Assembly (NCBI GenBank): GCA_030604585.1
Contig: JAUVVP010000201.1
Location: 1 to 5,273 of the forward strand
DNA from: Planctomycetota bacterium
Lineage (GTDB): Bacteria > Planctomycetota > Brocadiia > SM23-32
Direction of reading: 5' to 3'
Length of the DNA: 5,273 nt
Shown here: in pieces, positions 1-5,134 of the stretch
Position numbering within the stretch: position 1 is the first letter of the stretch
Layout of the letters: every line of letters starts with the position of its first letter
Made by a program: the position numbers and the translations under genes
Notes under the pieces: generated by a model
Seen by the model: only the letters and a program-made list of their open reading frames with translations
Databases searched by the model: none
Told to the model about the DNA's origin: nothing

Positions 1-1442
1 TCTTCCCTGAACGCTTCGGTCGGGCCGTAGGGGACGAGGCCGACCGTGATGTAGCTCTGGAACAGCGGGTCCTCCTCCCGCCGGGCGAAGCGCCACATCC
101 GGCGGCACATCCCGCGCTTGACCTCCGCATAGGCCGCCTCGTCGGCCACGTTCCTCATCTCGTGCGGGTCGCTCCGCAGGTCATAGAGCTCGTCCCGGTC
201 GAAGCCGTTGAAGACGTACTTGTAGTCCTTCGTCATGACGGAGCGCTGGGTGAAGTAGAGTTCGACGCCGTTGCACTGGGTGTGTATCTCGTCGCGCCAG
301 TCGGCCGGCATCTCGCCGCGCAGGAACGGGACCAGGCTCGCGCCGGTGAAGCGGCGATCTGCCGACAGCCCGGCCAACTCGATCATGGTGGGCGCTATGT
401 CGGCCGGCGACACGAACTCGTCAACTCGGCGGCCGGCCCGCTCGATCCCCGCCGGCCAGCGCATCACCATCGGCACGTGATACGCGCCGCGGAAGCTCGG
501 TATGCCCTTGGCGAACAGGCCGTGGTCGCCGCAGTAGTCGGCGTGGTCGGCGCAGTAGAGCACGAGCGTGTCCTCGGCCTGGCCGGTCTTATCGAGCGCG
601 GCCAGCAGCCCCCCGAACAGCTCGTCCAGGTAGCTGCAATAAGCCCAGAAGTGGCGGATGGCCTCGCGCACTTCCCGCTCGGTGAGCTGGCCGAATGCCT
701 GGTCGCGCATGCGCTGATAGATGACCGGCTTGTCGCGCATCCGGTCGCCGAAGCTGGGCGGCAGCGGGACGTCGTCCACGTCATAGAGGTCAAGGTACTT
801 CTGCGGCGCCATGTAGGGGTCATGGGGCGCGACGGCCCCGACGAACATGCACCATGGCTCGCACCCCACCGCCAGGTCGGCCAGCGCGGCGACGGCTTCG
901 GCCACCGCCCTCTCGTCGTGGCGGTTCTCGCCGCCGGGCCCATAAAGCCGATACGTCCCGTAGCCTGGCCGGAGGATCTCGGCCTCGCCGCGCTCGGCAT
1001 CGTCCGGCGTCTCGGCCAACCTGCGGTAGTGCTCCCAGTCCGGCCCGTGGTGATCTTCGGGCGATGCGCCGACGAACAGCTCGGTCCACCCTCGGTCGCG
1101 CGGCCATTCGACGGCGCTCACGTGCCACTTGCCGGAGTAGCACATCCGGTATCCGGCCTCGGCAAGGTCCTCGCTCCACAGGCGCACGCCCTCTTTGAGC
1201 CCCCGGCTGAGGGCCTGCTCGTTCAGCACGTTATTCCAGACGCCGTGACGCGACGGGTAAAGGCCGCTGAAGAACGTCGCACGGGTCGGGCAGCAGTGCG
1301 GCGTGTTGCAGAACGTGCTGGTGAAGGCGAGCCCTTCCCCCACGAACCGGTCCAGGTTGGGCGTCACCGCCGGGTGCTCGGGCAGCACGGTGTCGGCGCG
1401 CTGATGGTCCGTCATGAAGATCAGGATGTTCGGCCTGCGCAT
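1..1442 (-). CDS. Sulfatase (formylglycine-dependent, alkaline-phosphatase fold), C-terminus beyond window
   Basis: The reading frame is open from the ATG at 1442 down to base 1 (480 codons, no stop), so the C-terminus lies outside the window. Seen: an N-terminal strand ending in metal-binding T11-D12; the sulfatase signature C50-C51-P52-T53-R54 followed by ATFFSGLYPSRHG; G104-K105-W106-H107; P206-H207-D208-P209-Y210; and A298-D299-H300 leading into GDHGL and K312, then VPMVMRWP. This order matches family S1 sulfatases, in which the Cys of CxPxR is converted to formylglycine and hydrolyses sulfate esters with a bound divalent cation. The second acidic residue usual near D12 is replaced by His13. 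No signal peptide is visible at the N-terminus (MRRPNILIFMTDHQR), so export is not indicated. The start is supported by AGGAG at 1450-1454 (minus strand), 7 nt upstream. The substrate cannot be read from sequence; a phosphonate monoester or phosphodiester hydrolase of the same fold is a less likely alternative. Confidence 0.93.
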   Translation of the reverse strand, partial: MRRPNILIFMTDHQRADTVLPEHPAVTPNLDRFVGEGLAFTSTFCNTPHCCPTRATFFSGLYPSRHGVWNNVLNEQALSRGLKEGVRLWSEDLAEAGYRMCYSGKWHVSAVEWPRDRGWTELFVGASPEDHHGPDWEHYRRLAETPDDAERGEAEILRPGYGTYRLYGPGGENRHDERAVAEAVAALADLAVGCEPWCMFVGAVAPHDPYMAPQKYLDLYDVDDVPLPPSFGDRMRDKPVIYQRMRDQAFGQLTEREVREAIRHFWAYCSYLDELFGGLLAALDKTGQAEDTLVLYCADHADYCGDHGLFAKGIPSFRGAYHVPMVMRWPAGIERAGRRVDEFVSPADIAPTMIELAGLSADRRFTGASLVPFLRGEMPADWRDEIHTQCNGVELYFTQRSVMTKDYKYVFNGFDRDELYDLRSDPHEMRNVADEAAYAEVKRGMCRRMWRFARREEDPLFQSYITVGLVPYGPTEAFRE

Positions 1443-1475
1443 GGCGTGGCTCCTGTGTAGCGCGTTGAAGGCTAA

Positions 1476-1504
1476 AGACTACTTGGCGCGCACGGTTGCT
1501 TCAA
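1476..1504 (-). promoter_or_regulatory. Weak candidate promoter for the sulfatase gene
   Basis: On the minus strand TTGAAG (1504-1499) and TAGTCT (1481-1476) are separated by exactly 17 nt, upstream of the sulfatase Shine-Dalgarno. The -35 matches the sigma-70 consensus at 4 of 6 positions and the -10 at only 3 of 6, so this is a weak call. It overlaps the small hairpin at 1495-1511. Confidence 0.2.
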
Positions 1505-1511
1505 GAGCAAC
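1495..1511. repeat. Short inverted repeat containing one inverted heptad copy
   Basis: GTTGCT (1495-1500) and AGCAAC (1506-1511) form a 6-bp stem around a 5-nt loop. GAGCAAC at 1505-1511 is the exact reverse complement of the GTTGCTC heptad tandemly repeated from 1530 onward, so this arm could also pair with any copy in that array. It lies at the sulfatase-proximal edge of the repeat region. Confidence 0.5.
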
Positions 1512-1522
1512 GACAGGTGCTG

Positions 1523-1571
1523 GTTGTTAGTTGCTCGTTGCTCGTTGTTAGTTGCTCGTTGCTCGTTGGTG
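1523..1571. repeat. 7-bp tandem repeat (minisatellite), seven heptads in a 21-bp higher-order unit
   Basis: The array reads as consecutive heptads GTTGTTA, GTTGCTC, GTTGCTC, then the same three again, then GTTGGTG. The 21-bp three-heptad unit is repeated twice with no mismatch (1523-1543 and 1544-1564), which points to recent duplication or active homogenisation. A degenerate heptad-like GGTGCTG precedes it at 1516-1522. Because 21 bp is 7 codons, every reading frame through it gives a 7-residue peptide repeat, which explains the spurious ORFs there. There are no unique spacers, so it is not a CRISPR. Comparable heptameric short tandem repeats are known from intergenic regions of filamentous cyanobacteria; a relationship is not claimed. 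Confidence 0.85.
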
Positions 1572-1600
1572 ATGCTCCGTGCAAGCCGGACCTGGCTGCT

Positions 1601-1682
1601 TCGTGCTCGTGCTCGTCCCGCCAGACAGCCGGCGGCCAAGTCTCCTGCTCGTTCTCGTGCTCTTTCTCGCTCTCGCTCTCGC
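1601..1682. repeat. Low-complexity CTC/CTCG pyrimidine-biased tract
   Basis: The plus strand carries TCGTGC twice followed by TCGTCC (1601-1618), and, after a short ordinary stretch, a pyrimidine-rich run from 1641 made of CTC blocks that ends in three tandem TCTCGC hexamers (1665-1682). The bias is strong and one-stranded (C and T on plus), unlike the flanking genes. Together with the heptads it fills much of the 340-bp spacer between the sulfatase gene and truA. I see no gene or known RNA here. Confidence 0.6.
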
Positions 1683-1747
1683 GCCGGCGCTCGGCAATTC
1701 CCCTGTCTGCTGATTATCGCTCACTGACGATTCCCTTCCGGCCGGTC

Positions 1748-1776
1748 TTGATCTGGTTGAGGGTGTGCCTTAGATT
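1748..1776 (+). promoter_or_regulatory. Candidate sigma-70 promoter for truA
   Basis: TTGATC (1748-1753) and TAGATT (1771-1776) are separated by exactly 17 nt; each matches its consensus at 4 of 6 positions. The -10 ends only 6 nt before the truA ATG at 1783, so transcription would be expected to start at or within a base or two of the start codon. No Shine-Dalgarno lies within the usual distance of that ATG, which agrees with a leaderless message. Confidence 0.4.
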
Positions 1777-1782
1777 CTGGGC

Positions 1783-2547
1783 ATGCGCAGGTTGATGCTC
1801 ACGCTGGAGTACGACGGGACCGAGTTCTACGGCTGGCAGGTCCAGGCCGAAGGGCGCACCGTCCAGGGCGTCCTTGAGGCTGCCATTGCCAGATCCTGCG
1901 GCGAGATGCTGCGCGTCACGGCGGCGGGCCGGACCGATTCCGGCGTGCACGCCGAGGGGCAGGTCGCCCACTTCGACACCCGGTCTGCGCTCGGCGCCGC
2001 GCAATTCCTCAAGGCCGTCAACTTCTGGCTGCCCGATGACGTCGCCGTGCTCGACTGTCTTGAAGTGGACGCGGACTTCGACGCGCGCAGTTCCGCTTCC
2101 TCGAAGCTCTACCGCTACCGCATCCTGCTCAGCGCCATGCGCCGGCCGCTGCGCGACCGGTTCGCGCTGCGCGTGTGGCGTCCGCTCGACGTGGACGCCA
2201 TGCGCGGGTGCGCCGCGCTGCTGGTCGGCGAGCACGACTTCACCAGCTTCGCCAGCGAGCACACCGAGACGGAAAGCAACGTCCGCCGCATCATCCGGAG
2301 CGAGGTGCTGGAAGACGGGGACGAGCTGCACTACCTGGTCGAGGCAAGCGGTTTCCTGTATAACATGGTTCGGATCATCGTCGGGACGCTGCTGATGGTA
2401 GGCAAGGGGAAGTTCACGCCGGCCGACTTCGCCGGGATGCGCCAGGCGCGCGACCGCAAGTCCGCCGGCCCCACCGCGCCGGCGAAGGGGTTAGCACTGG
2501 TGCAAGTCAGCTACCCCAACGACCCGCGAGGCCATGGCCGCGGGTAG
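1783..2547 (+). CDS. truA: tRNA pseudouridine synthase A
   Basis: 254 residues, close to the usual length of bacterial TruA (about 245-270). TruA converts uridines 38-40 of the tRNA anticodon stem-loop to pseudouridine in the cytoplasm. Seen: LEYDGTEFYGWQ near the N-terminus with VQGVLE following; the catalytic motif G49-R50-T51-D52-S53-G54-V55-H56-A57, in which D52 is the nucleophilic aspartate of the family; LPDDV at 83-87; FDAR at 99-102 and K108-L109-Y110-R111-Y112, whose Tyr corresponds to the conserved active-site tyrosine; DFTSFAS; MVRIIVGTLL and VGKGK; and the C-terminal AGPTAPAKGLALVQVSY. All catalytic elements are intact. The ATG at 1783 is kept because the conserved LEYDGT block begins within 8 residues of it; ATG 1795 would cut close to that block. 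No Shine-Dalgarno is evident. The gene is divergent from the sulfatase gene and 170 bp upstream of the HIT gene. Confidence 0.97.
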   Translation: MRRLMLTLEYDGTEFYGWQVQAEGRTVQGVLEAAIARSCGEMLRVTAAGRTDSGVHAEGQVAHFDTRSALGAAQFLKAVNFWLPDDVAVLDCLEVDADFDARSSASSKLYRYRILLSAMRRPLRDRFALRVWRPLDVDAMRGCAALLVGEHDFTSFASEHTETESNVRRIIRSEVLEDGDELHYLVEASGFLYNMVRIIVGTLLMVGKGKFTPADFAGMRQARDRKSAGPTAPAKGLALVQVSYPNDPRGHGRG

Positions 2548-2569
2548 GGGCGGTTCGCGAACCGGCCCC
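2523..2569 (+). terminator. Two adjacent GC-rich hairpins at the 3' end of truA
   Basis: Hairpin 1: CCCGCG (2523-2528) pairs with CGCGGG (2539-2544) around the self-complementary GCCATGGC, with a 2-nt AG bulge; it lies inside the last truA codons. Hairpin 2: GGGGC (2547-2551) pairs with GCCCC (2565-2569) around the 12-nt palindrome GGTTCGCGAACC, with one bulged G. No T-run follows, so this is not a canonical intrinsic terminator. It may still terminate transcription or protect the 3' end, or the first hairpin may be a by-product of GC-rich codons. Confidence 0.4.
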
Positions 2570-2613
2570 ACGACCTAGGACAGCCGTGTGTGGTCGGGCG
2601 GACGAAACAGCTC

Positions 2614-2642
2614 TTGAAGCGGCGGGCCTTTGGGGCTAAAGT
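2614..2642 (+). promoter_or_regulatory. Candidate sigma-70 promoter for the HIT-domain gene
   Basis: TTGAAG (2614-2619) and TAAAGT (2637-2642) are spaced by exactly 17 nt in the 170-bp gap between truA and the HIT gene; each hexamer matches consensus at 4 of 6. It would give a leader of roughly 70 nt before the ATG at 2718. Its position just after the truA hairpins is consistent with separate transcription of the HIT gene. The call rests on hexamers and spacing alone. Confidence 0.3.
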
Positions 2643-2717
2643 CAGGCGCTGCCGAAGCACTGAAAGCGAAGCGAGAATCTGCCGAGCCTTCACACGGACA
2701 CAAGAGCAGGAGCGGAG

Positions 2718-3239
2718 ATGGCTGAGGAAGGAAGGGCCAGCGGAGAGCTGGAAGGCTGGAAGCGCGATCGCGGCAGGACCCTGGAGCGGATCGAGCAACT
2801 GAAGCGCGAGGGAGTCTGCTACATCTGCCACGACCTGGAGACCGGAACCGTGTTCGGCCAGCAGGACGTTATCTACGAAGATGACCTGGTCCGGGTCGTG
2901 CTGGACGCCTTCCCCCGGGTCGAGGGCCACACCATTGTGGTCTACAAGCCGCATCGCGACGACATCTCCTACCTGTCGGAGGAGGAGGCCGGCACCGTCT
3001 TCGCGATGTGCGTCAGGGTGGTCAAGGCCATCAAGGAGGGGCTCGGCGCGGAGAAAGTCTACCTTCTGACCATGTGCGACGGGAAGATAAACCACCTGAA
3101 CTTCCAGCTCCTTCCCCGCTACCCCGGCAACGTGATGGGCTACCGGCGCCTGAGCATGGCACGGCGCGCGCTGGCAGACGCCGAAGAGGCCGCCGAGGCC
3201 ATCCGCGCCGCACTGGAGGTAGACGAGGGCCCCGCCTGA
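2718..3239 (+). CDS. HIT-superfamily protein with altered active site (H-x-N-x-Q)
   Basis: 173 residues. HIT proteins bind nucleotides and typically hydrolyse or transfer nucleotidyl groups through a histidine of an HxHxHxx motif. Seen: a charged N-terminal helix (about residues 10-31); C34-Y-I-C37 as in zinc-binding HIT proteins; a strand pair VIYEDDLVRVVLDAFPRVEGH71TIVVYKPH79, typical of the HIT core; a helix at about 87-109; and the signature region N125-H126-L127-N128-F129-Q130-L131-L132-P133-R134-Y135. Aligned to the canonical H-x-H-x-H-x-x-P-R, the first His is kept, the middle His (the family nucleophile) is Asn128 and the third is Gln130. A Gln in the third position also occurs in the GalT branch, but Asn at the nucleophile position would be expected to abolish the covalent intermediate. 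The C-terminus is a helical Ala/Glu-rich tail. Start chosen at ATG 2718 with AGGAG at 2708-2712, 5 nt upstream. Whether it is a hydrolase, a transferase or a non-catalytic binding protein is open. Confidence 0.9.
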   Translation: MAEEGRASGELEGWKRDRGRTLERIEQLKREGVCYICHDLETGTVFGQQDVIYEDDLVRVVLDAFPRVEGHTIVVYKPHRDDISYLSEEEAGTVFAMCVRVVKAIKEGLGAEKVYLLTMCDGKINHLNFQLLPRYPGNVMGYRRLSMARRALADAEEAAEAIRAALEVDEGPA

Positions 3240-3249
3240 GGGCCCCGCC
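3225..3249. repeat. Perfect 12-bp direct repeat across the HIT-gene stop codon
   Basis: GAGGGCCCCGCC at 3225-3236 is repeated exactly at 3238-3249, separated by a single T. The TGA stop at 3237-3239 is formed by that T plus the first two bases of the second copy. A small tandem duplication or replication slippage in a GC-rich stretch would explain it; it may have set the current C-terminus (EGPA). Confidence 0.6.
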
Positions 3250-3305
3250 GCTCCGGGTGCCGTCTGTCCTTACGCCGCTTGCCCTCCGATTCAACCTCGC
3301 CCCGC

Positions 3306-3333
3306 GTCCTTTCAGGCCCGCGACGAAAGGGAC
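3306..3333 (+). promoter_or_regulatory. Potential hairpin sequestering the DUF169-gene ribosome binding site
   Basis: GTCCTTTC (3306-3313) can pair with GAAAGG-G-AC (3325-3333) over 8 bp with one bulged G and an 11-nt loop. The 3' arm contains the Shine-Dalgarno (AAAGGGA, 3326-3332) of the ATG at 3335, so folding would hide it from ribosomes. The 95-bp gap after the HIT gene shows no clear promoter, so the gene may be read through from upstream and controlled at translation. Pairing alone does not prove regulation. Confidence 0.35.
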
Positions 3334-3334
3334 C

Positions 3335-3925
3335 ATGATCGCGATAGCGTTAGCCAAAGAACCGAACCCGGCCGTCCCGCTCAGTCGCGCCCGCGGCACG
3401 CATTGCTCGTTCATGGGAGAAGCGCGTCAAGGCCGAACGACGCAGATCCACGTGGACCGCCTGAGCTGCCCTCTTGCAAGGTACTACTTCGGGATGCCGA
3501 AACCGACGCTCGAGAGGGCAGGCAGGGCACTTCGCGCGTGGGGCGACATGGACGACGCCTCCCTGGCCGGCCTCTATCTGGAGTCCGGCCGGCGCATGGA
3601 AGACGCCGGGCCATACATCATCTACTTCCCCTATCCGAGCGGCGACCTGAAGCCCGACGTGCTCGTCAGGGTCGGCACGCCCGGCGAACTGGCCCCCATC
3701 GTCCACGAGCACACTCGAACGACAGGTGAGCGGCTTGTGGCATCCATCTCCGTGCTGGGGGCGGCCTGCGGGGAGTGCACCGTCTATCCGCTGGTCACGG
3801 GCAGGGCGAACGTCTCCCTCGGATGCAAGCGATGCCGGCCGGCAATGCAGCTTGACGATTCGCAACTGCTGCTGGCAGCCCCCCGGGGAACGGCGATCTT
3901 CGACATCCTGGCCGGCCCGGCGTAG
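3335..3925 (+). CDS. DUF169 family protein (COG2043), Cys-rich, function unknown
   Basis: 196 residues from the ATG at 3335, preceded by AAAGGGA at 3326-3332. The pattern matches DUF169 (PF02596) as I know it: IALAKEPNP near the N-terminus, an early Cys (C24) in GTHCSFMGEARQGR, then S44-C45-P46-L47-A48 followed by FGM; the central KPDVLVRVGTPGELAPIVH (about 106-124); TGERLVASISVLGAACGECTVYPLVTGRANVSLGCKRCR (about 130-168); and DD at 174-175 before a hydrophobic end. Six cysteines are visible: C24, C45, C145, C148, C164, C167. The last four form two CxxC pairs, suggesting a metal or Fe-S site, which is inference. No signal peptide or membrane segment is seen, so it is probably cytoplasmic. The frame stays open upstream to 3008, but that would overlap the HIT gene heavily; a GTG at 3257 is in frame but lacks a ribosome site. 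The usual short N-terminal lead of the family is mostly absent with the chosen start. Confidence 0.85.
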   Translation: MIAIALAKEPNPAVPLSRARGTHCSFMGEARQGRTTQIHVDRLSCPLARYYFGMPKPTLERAGRALRAWGDMDDASLAGLYLESGRRMEDAGPYIIYFPYPSGDLKPDVLVRVGTPGELAPIVHEHTRTTGERLVASISVLGAACGECTVYPLVTGRANVSLGCKRCRPAMQLDDSQLLLAAPRGTAIFDILAGPA

Positions 3926-3940
3926 CCGGCGACGCCGGCT
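3924..3940 (+). terminator. GC-rich hairpin immediately after the DUF169 gene
   Basis: AGCCGGC (3924-3930) and GCCGGCT (3934-3940) form a perfect 7-bp stem with a GAC loop, overlapping the TAG stop codon. A further GCCGGC occurs at 3911-3916. No T-run follows, so it is a candidate terminator or 3'-end stabiliser rather than a canonical intrinsic terminator. The next gene has its own candidate promoter. Confidence 0.4.
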
Positions 3941-4032
3941 CGCCCGAGGCCACTTCCCCTGATCTCTCACCCCCAGGCCGCCGCGCCCACCTCCCTCCGG
4001 ACAAGCTGCTGGGAACGTGCGCCTGCCGCCAC

Positions 4033-4061
4033 TTGCCCGGTCCGCGCGCCGCTGATATGCT
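4033..4061 (+). promoter_or_regulatory. Candidate extended -10 promoter for the MDR dehydrogenase gene
   Basis: TTGCCC (4033-4038) and TATGCT (4056-4061) are 17 nt apart, each matching consensus at 4 of 6. The -10 is preceded by TG at 4053-4054, giving the extended -10 arrangement TGnTATGCT. The predicted start of transcription, near 4068, is followed by the 8-bp palindrome TTGCGCAA (4071-4078), a possible but unproven operator. The leader to the ATG at 4112 would be about 45 nt and contain the Shine-Dalgarno. Confidence 0.42.
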
Positions 4062-4111
4062 ATCGGCCCGTTGCGCAAGGAACCGTCCTCCAGCGGGAAG
4101 GGCACGCGACA

Positions 4112-5134
4112 ATGCCGAGGCAATGCCTCATCACCGGCCCGGGCGAACTGGAACTGAGGGAATACCCCGAGCCGGAGCCGGCAGAGCACCAGGTCAAGGT
4201 CCGCATCGAGCACGCCGCCGCCAAGCACGGCACCGAGATGGCCCTCTACAAGGGATACGCCGCCGACCACGGCGACTGGGACGGAGAGTTCCAGCTATGC
4301 CGCAAGCCGGCTGGGGGCGACCCCTTCCCCTTCGGCGCTGGCAACATGGCCGTCGGCGTGGTCGAGGCAGTGGGGCCGGAGGTGACGGAGCTGAAAGAGG
4401 GCGACCGCGTCTTCCACTTCTCGGACTTCCGCGAGGTGGCGCTCTGGCCGGACACGGTCAGGAAGCTGCCCGACGGCGTGAGCTGGAAGGCGGCCACGTG
4501 CCTGGACCCGGCCGACTTCGCCATGGGGGCGGTGCGTGACGGGCACGTGCGCATAGGCGACGCGGTGGCCGTCATCGGGCTCGGCGCGATCGGGCAGCTC
4601 GTCGTCCAGTTGGCCAAGCTGGCCGGCGCGCATCCCGTCATCGGCGTGGACCTGTACGAGCTGCGCCGCGACGTGGCCGCCCGCTGCGGCGCCGACGTGG
4701 TGCTCGACCCGGGCCGGGAGGACGTGGGCCTGCGCATCAAGCAGGAGACGCACAAGCGCGGCGCGGACGTCTGCATTGACTTCTCGGGCAGCGACAAGGG
4801 ACTGCACTCGGCCCTGCGCGGGGTCGCCTATGGCGGCACGGTGGTAGCCGGCTCTTACCCCAAGCCGGGCTACCCCGCCCTCGACCTCGGCGCCGAGGCG
4901 CACTTGAACCGCCCGCGGCTCATCTTCAGCCGCGCCTGCAGCGAACCCAACCCCGACTACCCGCGCTGGGACGAAGGGCGGATCCTGAACTGCTGCTGGC
5001 GGCTGCTGAAAGAAGGCATGCTCAAAGCGGAGGACATAGTGCAGCCAGTCGTGCCGTTCGCGGAGATAGTGGAGCACTACCCGAAGATAGACACCGCGCC
5101 GGAAACGAACGTGAAGCTCGGGGTCGAGTTCTGA
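4112..5134 (+). CDS. MDR-superfamily NAD(P)-dependent dehydrogenase lacking zinc ligands
   Basis: 340 residues, normal for medium-chain dehydrogenases. Domains: a GroES-like N-terminal half (about 1-125), a Rossmann nucleotide-binding domain (about 145-280) with G156-L-G158-A-I-G161 and D180 at the end of the second strand (VIGVD), which favours NAD(H), and a C-terminal return to the catalytic fold. Family landmarks DRVF (98-101), GADVCIDFSGS and the GGTVVAGSY strand are present. The zinc-dependent landmarks are not: the usual Cys of the CGxD/E motif is His39 in H39-G40-T41-E42, the GHE motif is G77-N78-M79, and the four-Cys structural-zinc loop is missing. It therefore resembles the zinc-free MDR clades with a GTE motif (BchC-like and related sugar or polyol oxidoreductase-like proteins), but the substrate cannot be named. 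The start is supported by GGAAGG (4097-4102), 9 nt upstream. The inverted-repeat element begins directly after its TGA. Confidence 0.9.
   Translation: MPRQCLITGPGELELREYPEPEPAEHQVKVRIEHAAAKHGTEMALYKGYAADHGDWDGEFQLCRKPAGGDPFPFGAGNMAVGVVEAVGPEVTELKEGDRVFHFSDFREVALWPDTVRKLPDGVSWKAATCLDPADFAMGAVRDGHVRIGDAVAVIGLGAIGQLVVQLAKLAGAHPVIGVDLYELRRDVAARCGADVVLDPGREDVGLRIKQETHKRGADVCIDFSGSDKGLHSALRGVAYGGTVVAGSYPKPGYPALDLGAEAHLNRPRLIFSRACSEPNPDYPRWDEGRILNCCWRLLKEGMLKAEDIVQPVVPFAEIVEHYPKIDTAPETNVKLGVEF

Noticed and set aside
162..1460. 432-codon plus-strand open frame
   Set aside because: It lies antisense to the sulfatase gene, whose motifs are clear. Its translation is Val/Ala/Arg/His-rich with no recognisable domain, as expected for a shadow frame in GC-rich coding DNA.
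1523..1571. Possible CRISPR array
   Set aside because: Repeats are 7 bp and contiguous with no spacers, and there are no cas genes in the window.
1496..1795. 99-codon plus-strand frame with LVVSCSL repeats, and the 67-codon frame beside it
   Set aside because: The repeated peptide is produced by the 21-bp tandem repeat, which is open in every frame. It overlaps the truA start and has no credible ribosome site.
2570..2717. Possible tRNA or small RNA in the truA-HIT gap
   Set aside because: No cloverleaf, T-loop motif or strong fold was found; only a weak promoter candidate and the ribosome site are supportable.
2511..3095. 194-codon minus-strand open frame
   Set aside because: Antisense to the HIT gene and to the truA 3' end; no recognisable motif.
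3008..3334. Upstream extension of the DUF169 frame to 3008
   Set aside because: It would overlap more than 200 bp of the HIT gene, translates to Arg/Gly-rich sequence with no family similarity, and a good ribosome site precedes ATG 3335.
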